13,117 nucleotides of DNA from Cephalothrix spiralis (Eukaryota > Nemertea > Palaeonemertea > Archinemertea > Cephalotrichidae): contig JAUCNG010171089.1 in assembly GCA_032353305.1 (NCBI GenBank), positions 1 to 13,117 on the forward strand, read 5' to 3'. Position numbers and translations under genes: made by a program. Positions within the stretch are counted from its first letter, which is position 1; each line of letters opens with the position of its first letter. The notes below the pieces were generated by a model. That model did no database searches and had not been told where the DNA came from. It saw nothing but the letters and a program-made list of their open reading frames with translations. Shown piece after piece: positions 8,620 to 13,117 of this stretch.

Positions 8620-9085
8620 AATGAACCATTGAATGAAATGCACCGTTAGGGGTGCCGGCAAAAATATGTGAAAATAGCGCTGCTTTAGCGGCTGTGGATC
8701 ACCCCGATCCACCCCGATCCACATAACTCATTCAGCTAGCGCGAAATCACCCCGATCCACATAACTCATTCAGCTAGCGCGAAATTCCCAAGTGCAATTC
8801 TTTTTACATAGTACATGTTTCTAAAAATAACTTTTAAAAAGCAAAATAAAGCTGAATATTATTCTTTCTTAAGTTTTTTGCTCATTTGTTCCATTTGCAA
8901 GCGGATTTTTCTATAAAAATCTTAAAATCCCAGTGATCAGTAGCTACATATAGTGCTTGAAAAGGTTTCCCCGACTACGATGCCTAGCACCGCTTTGAGT
9001 GATCCTAGCGCTAGCGCTAAGCAGCGCTATTTTAACATTCCCTCCCCTCCCGGTGCATTTCATAGACTGGTGCATAATGCATACT
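8620..9085. mobile_element. palindromic MITE with GCGCT-rich arms
   Basis: The left arm 8623-8703 and the inverted right arm 8998-9085 share ATGAAATGCACCG, an AGGGG stretch, AAAATAGCGCTGCTT and GGATCAC. The right arm also holds the palindromic run CTAGCGCTAGCGCTAAG. The central part includes a tandem repeat (8701-8786). The exact termini and target duplication are not clear. The flank outside the right arm (TTTTCCAAGAAATAT, TTTGACAG) resembles the right arm of the preceding palindrome, so the two may be distant relatives. Confidence 0.65.
8701..8786. repeat. 38-bp tandem repeat, two copies, plus a 10-bp extra unit
   Basis: Positions 8711-8748 and 8749-8786 are identical except for the last base. 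The unit starts ACCCCGATCC and ends CAGCTAGCGCGAAAT. An additional ACCCCGATCC at 8701-8710 precedes the array. It lies inside the palindromic element. Confidence 0.95.
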
Positions 9086-10787
9086 CTGTTTGAACTTTTC
9101 CAAGAAATATCCCTACAGTATACAATTTGTTTGACAGATGCGTGCATTAATGATTAACTTACATGTTATAAAAAACCCAAATTATACATAATCATTGTTG
9201 TCACTTCCATGTCCCCGACGTTGTCAATTTCCATTACCCTAAATTTATGTTTTGCGGAGAAACCATTCCCAAAAGAGAAGTCCCAACTCTTTATTTATTT
9301 CTTTTGTCTTTAGTTTAGTTGAGGCATGAAACCTCTTCTGTTCTTGGTTTACAACTGTCGGATAAAAATTAACCATTATCTCGTAAAACCGTACCCAGTT
9401 TTAATATTTTATAATTATGAACCCATATACAAGGACATTTGGGAATTAATAGAACTATTCGGAGTATTTTTGATGACATGAACATTAACTCAATATACAA
9501 AGACCGGCGATTTCATACAAACTGGAAGGCAAAAGCTGGGAGGCAAAAGCATATACATGTATGATGCCATCTATCAATAATTTAAAAGCCATCTATATTT
9601 ATTATTCAAGCCAATTGTAAAATATATTTCATGTCATCAATCTGGTAGCGCACTATTTATTCTGGCCGCAGATTACAAGGTTGTATCTTCAACGTGAGAT
9701 ACTCTTGGGCGAACCATTAAAATATCTAGATATCACATGTCTGGAGTTCATGTTCATGTCAGTTATTTCATCGTAATGTTAGGTTTTTCAGGATAAATTT
9801 CAAGACTCGAACCGCATGCTGCGTTGAAATGCACTTAATATCATTCGAGCATCGCGAGAATGATATTTAGTGTGCTAAAGGTTCATTAGATAGATGAAGC
9901 TATAAATTTGTGGCTTGTAAATCTTGACCAGTAACTGTCATTTTCAATACTGTCAATATTATTAGTTGCAGAGAAAGATATTCCAAATGTCTGCCAGTAA
10001 TTGATGACTATACAGTCAGAAGCCCAATCAAAGAAACCCTAATTTTGCTAAATTTGCTAAATTTGCCTAATATATTTTCCCGAATAGAAGATTCATTATT
10101 TTCGGTTTCCGTTGGTTCATTTTGCAGTAGACAATTTGTACTTCAGTATGATATAGACTGCATTGCTAGAGCTAGAGCATGTTATAGAATTTTAAGTAGT
10201 CTACATACTTTCGACTCATTTAATGGTAAATAAGACTAAATTATTGCGCTATAAATATTTCCCTATTTCTAAAGGAAATTCTGGTTGACAAGTCTTTTAG
10301 CTAAGAATATCATAATACACAACTTTTGATATTCAATATTCATACCCAAATTTTCCGCACTCCGTTGCAATCCCCCCCGGGAAAGCGCGAACCTCAACCT
10401 TATCAACTTGAATATTTTCGAAAGGTTCCGACCCTATTTTTTGTGAAGATGAAGAAATCTTGGGTCCAAATAAAGGTTCAATACAAAAAAATCATAAATA
10501 TGTGAACTTACAATGTAAAACAAATATTGCGAACTGATCCCCCCCCTTGGCTTTGCTTTGCCAGTTGTAAAATAAATGTTAGATGTGGGTTCAATATAAG
10601 GTTTTTCATATAGATCTTCACAGTACCACCTTGTTTTTTTTTTTGAACTGATGACCGACCATTGAAAAATTGCATCCGAAAGGCATAAATGTTGAGAATT
10701 TCTACACAAAAGTCAGCATCTCATTATTCATGTTTTATAAAGTTTTTATATAACTTATAAGCTATCAATATTTTTCTGTAATTTCAG
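9086..10787. other. intron sequence before exon C, no supported gene
   Basis: This is the last part of the 7.3-kb intron. It has an imperfect hairpin around 9831-9875, the 16-bp word near 9678 shared with 4793, a short GGCAAAAGC direct repeat near 9526-9550, CTAAATTTG repeats near 10048-10064 and several C tracts near 10373 and 10541. Open frames at 10045-10233 (plus) and 10434-10709 (minus) show no homology I recognise and no plausible splice context. Confidence 0.5.
9831..9875. repeat. imperfect palindrome / hairpin
   Basis: AATATCATTC (9837-9846) pairs with GAATGATATT (9858-9867) around an 11-base loop. GCAC (9831-9834) and GTGC (9872-9875) extend the stem across a small asymmetry. Function unknown; it may be the core of a repeat element. 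Confidence 0.65.
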
Positions 10788-10842
10788 CCAAAACCTCGGG
10801 CGAAGGGGAAGAACTATCACCATCGCAATATTGATGAATTCG
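10788..10842 (+). CDS. internal exon C, short basic exon of the same gene
   Basis: A 55-bp exon follows a good acceptor (pyrimidine-rich TTTTTCTGTAATTTCAG, ending at 10787) and ends at a consensus donor GTAAGT at 10843. It enters in phase 0, matching exon B, and encodes 18 residues, PKPRAKGKNYHHRNIDEF, plus the first G of a split codon. The peptide is strongly basic and aromatic at the start and turns acidic at its end, continuing directly into the acidic start of exon D. The intron before it is about 7.3 kb and holds most of the mobile elements in the window. The exon is short, so the case rests on its two good splice sites and on the frame agreeing with both neighbours. The product is not recognised. 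Confidence 0.72.
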
Positions 10843-11175
10843 GTAAGTGAGGATAATCCAAAATGCGCCAACCGAAATCCAAAGAAGTTCTTTTTTACAT
10901 TCATTCGTATAAGATATATTCCAATTAGTTTGGTTATTTCCTGTTCATTTTTTGCGTAACGTTACCGAAACTATGTCCTTTTCTGCGTGAAATTAGTTGA
11001 ATTCTTGACATTTCTTTCGCCTAATGATTATTTTCATTAGTCTACTTCTGATTGTGACGTACTTATCAAATTCCATCGCACTTGGAAGTATCTAGAGCGC
11101 GAACGCCAGTGCGCAAAAGTTGGTGCTAATTTGTAAAGAGCGCTGATGCAAATATTATGGTTAATTTTGATTTTC

Positions 11176-11412
11176 AGAATTAATCAGTGGTGTTATAATA
11201 AAATATAGACTTAGATCTTTCATTTGCACTAAGTTGAAGTCCCCGGCCATTTTTATATTACGAGCGAGGAATAAGCTTTTTCCGACTTAAACCGGCCATT
11301 TTGTATTTTCTAGAATCACGTTCCTTATGTATGATGCTGAATTTTGACTCTTAGAATCGAGGAGAATGAAAATCTATATATTTTACTATATATAACACCA
11401 CTGATTAATTCT
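11176..11412. mobile_element. short MITE with perfect 22-bp inverted ends
   Basis: Positions 11176-11197 and 11391-11412 are perfect inverted repeats. One reading puts the TIR at CAGTGGTGTTATA (11185-11197; inverted 11391-11403) with ATTAAT on both outer sides as a possible 6-bp target duplication; because ATTAAT is its own reverse complement, it may instead be part of the TIR. The interior has a direct repeat containing GGCCATTTT (11248, 11297). No ORF. It lies in the intron between exons C and D. Confidence 0.82.
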
Positions 11413-12180
11413 TAAAATAACAGAGCTTGGTTACTTACTGTACAAAAATCAACTTCAAATTCTCATTTTCGATAATGAAAAAAAAACCCAGCTTATTCGA
11501 TTTCAAAATTTTGGCACACTTCTTCTAAATTAGCGGCACTGTGCAGTATTATGGCTCGATCCTTGCAAGGGTATTCGGACAGGGGAGGGCGTTATAGGTT
11601 TCGCCATTACAACCAAATACGTTCGGTTTAAATGTCTTAAAACATTCGGTTCGGTTTATGTGTGCCAATCCAGCGGGAGAGCGTCTGCCTCCAACGTCGG
11701 AGGTCGAGGGTTCAGAACTCTGATCTTTTATAATTAAATGATAAATTTTATTTCACTGTCATTTTTAGTTCGTGTCTAAATATTACTTTGTTCAATTTTG
11801 ATTATTTTTTCAAGTTAACACTACGAATTCTTTAAAATATTTTTTGTTGATCCTAAATAAACTGGATTCAATAAAAACACCTTTGGTAATTAATGCAAAT
11901 GCAATAAATACGCTACGGTACCTATGAGCCTACATGTTCATGCACAGTTGTTCATCACAAGAGCCCCAATTCGGATCTTAAACCTCGCGCAGTATATTGT
12001 TTTAGTGATATGCGCAAGAGTAAATACTGCCCCTTCTCTTTTGTTTTGGATATTTTATAAGGGAGACACCGGAAACCTAAAACGCCCTCCCCGGTGAGCA
12101 TCTCTACAACAAGTCAGGGAGCCATTAATTTAAGGAAAATGAAAATTTAACGAGATACTTATTTTGTCTTTTCTTTCTAG
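11413..12180 (+). other. 3' part of the intron before exon D
   Basis: Apart from the tRNA-like stretch at 11665-11725 I see no gene. ACATTCGGTT/CGTTCGGTTT words recur near 11621-11657 just upstream of the tRNA-like part and may belong to the same SINE-type element. The stretch ends in the pyrimidine tract of the exon D acceptor. Confidence 0.5.
11665..11725 (+). pseudogene. degenerate tRNA-like sequence (tRNA pseudogene or SINE head)
   Basis: CCAGCGGGAGAGCG resembles a tRNA D-arm/box A. CTGCCTCCAACGTCGGAGG can form an anticodon-like arm (CCTCC with GGAGG). GGGTTCAGAACTC looks like box B (GGTTCGAACC) with an inserted A. A paired acceptor stem and CCA are not evident, and the inserted base disrupts the T-loop, so a functional tRNA is unlikely. 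AT-rich sequence follows, as in a tRNA-derived SINE, but a tail repeat is not clear. Confidence 0.55.
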
Positions 12181-12291
12181 ACGATGATGGTGACATCAGA
12201 GAATTCGATCGAATGAGTACGCCACCTAGCATTGTGTATCAAACAGCTCCCGATAGAGGGAGAGGACTTGCGGTGCAAAAAAGATATAAAG
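12181..12291 (+). CDS. internal exon D of the same gene (last exon visible)
   Basis: This 111-bp exon follows an acceptor with a strong pyrimidine tract (TTTTGTCTTTTCTTTCTAG, ending at 12180). Its first two bases, AC, complete the Asp codon begun by the final G of exon C. It then encodes 36 residues, starting DDGDIREFDRM, passing through STPPSIVYQTAP and ending in a basic GRGLAVQKRYK, and leaves one G before a GTTTGT donor at 12292. The exon C/D junction therefore creates an acidic patch, DEFDDDGD. A proline-containing STPPS segment and an Arg/Lys-rich end suggest a flexible regulatory or linker region; no domain is recognised. No stop codon is reached, so the protein continues beyond the window. 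The open frame across three introns makes this a real coding gene with good confidence, although its identity is unknown. Confidence 0.76.
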
Positions 12292-12455
12292 GTTTGTTAA
12301 AAATATATTTTATTTTCAATTTAATCATTGAAGCGGCCAGTTGAAATCGTTGCCCAGTTCTCATTGTTTTAGCTCTGCCGCTAGTGTCTCTGCGACGCAC
12401 GAAATCTTTCTATTGGCATTCGGATTTAGTCAAAACCTCCGTATAATATACTGAA

Positions 12456-12641
12456 TATCGACCAAAGTCAAATGGGATGTAACGTAGTAGATCGCGTATT
12501 TCAGCCCAGGGGCCATTTTTTCTCTCTATTTTGTGCACCAAAAAATATAAGCAAATAAAATGCATAAAAAATTCCAGAGGCGGCGCCACGATGCTAAAAA
12601 AATGATCTACTACGTTACCCTTCAACTGACTTTGGCCGATA
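12456..12641. mobile_element. palindromic MITE with about 38-bp TIRs
   Basis: The left end 12456-12493 and the inverted right end 12604-12641 share TATCG, CCAAAGTCA and a 16-bp identical GTAACGTAGTAGATC-type block. The interior is about 110 bp and AT-rich. It starts 165 bp after exon D. The minus-strand open frame at 12410-12730 spans it and is not supported as a gene. Confidence 0.8.
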
Positions 12642-13117
12642 GACGGTGGCAGAACGTAAATTAAAGTACGCTGAACGTTAAATAACACGATATATAATAT
12701 TATAAATTGTCGAGAGAAAAAAACTGGCAAAGATTGTCTTCAATGCCGATATAAGCTATGTTATGGAGTAAATTAGCATACAATAATGACAGGTACTAGT
12801 GCCTATACGATGTGTGTGGCTCGGCGACGTTAAATACGTTCAGTGGGACGCTTTCCCTCCCTTCGTGGTAAACCCGGCTCTAATCGGTATAAACTGTGTC
12901 GCAAAAAAGGAATCCAACTTTACAGGTTATATACTGAGAAATTTATTATGTAGCCACCATTTAGGAGCATCTATTTGCCTTTCCAACGATACCAGGCACA
13001 AGGCCACAGTTTCGAATGTCCTATCTAAACCATACAAAAACCCCGATGATCGAGGCCCCGTAACTCCCACAAAAAAATTGTAAAAAAAAAATCCTTTTAA
13101 CTACAAGTTACCAGTCT
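12642..13117. other. intronic or distal stretch with one copy of a dispersed 34-bp motif
   Basis: 12816-12849 carries the GTGGCTCGG ... GTTAAATACGTT ... AGTGGGAC motif also found three times in 6391-6843. A 94-codon open frame (12799-13083) runs over it with no start context, splice support or recognised domain. An A-rich stretch (13071-13090) ends the open part. No acceptor for the exon after D is obvious. Confidence 0.45.

Noticed and set aside
10373-10640. Possible further foldback element around the two C tracts
   Set aside because: Only short, poorly aligned inverted words (TGTGAAGAT, GGTTCAATA-type) were found; no consistent arm alignment.
12410-12730. 106-codon open frame on the minus strand
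   Set aside because: It spans a MITE (12456-12641), has an odd hydrophobic/aromatic make-up typical of AT-rich non-coding DNA and no recognised domain.
12799-13083. 94-codon open frame on the plus strand as a candidate next exon
   Set aside because: No acceptor in the phase required by exon D (one base carried over) could be supported, the frame contains the dispersed 34-bp repeat motif, and it ends in an A-rich run.

Overview
The window looks like intron-rich, AT-rich, repeat-dense nuclear DNA of an invertebrate animal. Spliceosomal GT-AG introns (688 bp, 7.3 kb and 1.3 kb) separate short exons that join in frame. The spaces between them are full of small palindromic elements (MITE-like) and hAT-like non-autonomous DNA transposon remnants. 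Frequent ACATGT/TACATGTA words and the style of the repeats would suit a mollusc or another lophotrochozoan. That placement is weak inference. Nothing looks bacterial or viral: there are no long ORFs, operons, ribosome-binding sites or CRISPR arrays.

One plus-strand gene spans most of the window. Four internal exons can be defined: 2051-2229, 2918-3485, 10788-10842 and 12181-12291. The reading frame stays open through all three junctions (phases 2, 0, 1) and gives about 304 residues. The next intron starts at 12292 and its acceptor is not visible. The 5' end is also unresolved. The protein is polar, rich in Ser, Asn, Lys, Gln and Arg, and probably disordered, with a basic stretch, a Gly run and an acidic patch. 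I do not recognise the family.

Layout: 141-841 is an eroded hAT-like element with subterminal CTCCTAAAAT repeats. 1754-2055 holds two copies of an 18-bp GC-rich word, each followed about 90-100 bp later by CAGGGGCG; the second CAG is the acceptor of the first exon. 3696-4474 is a hAT-like element with a perfect 14-bp TIR and an internal 16-bp minisatellite. 4931-5967 contains three palindromic elements almost end to end, the last carrying two NRF1-like GCGCATGCGC sites. 6333-7004 is a recent tandem duplication interrupted by half of that last palindrome. 7969-8372 and 8620-9085 are two more long palindromes. 11176-11412 is a short element with a perfect 22-bp TIR. 11665-11725 is a degenerate tRNA-like sequence. 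12456-12641 is another palindromic element.

The main interest is architectural: many unrelated foldback elements lie in the introns of one transcription unit, one 34-bp motif recurs in two unrelated contexts, and a splice acceptor appears to belong to a duplicated anchor pair. I saw no convincing new enzymatic or defence system.
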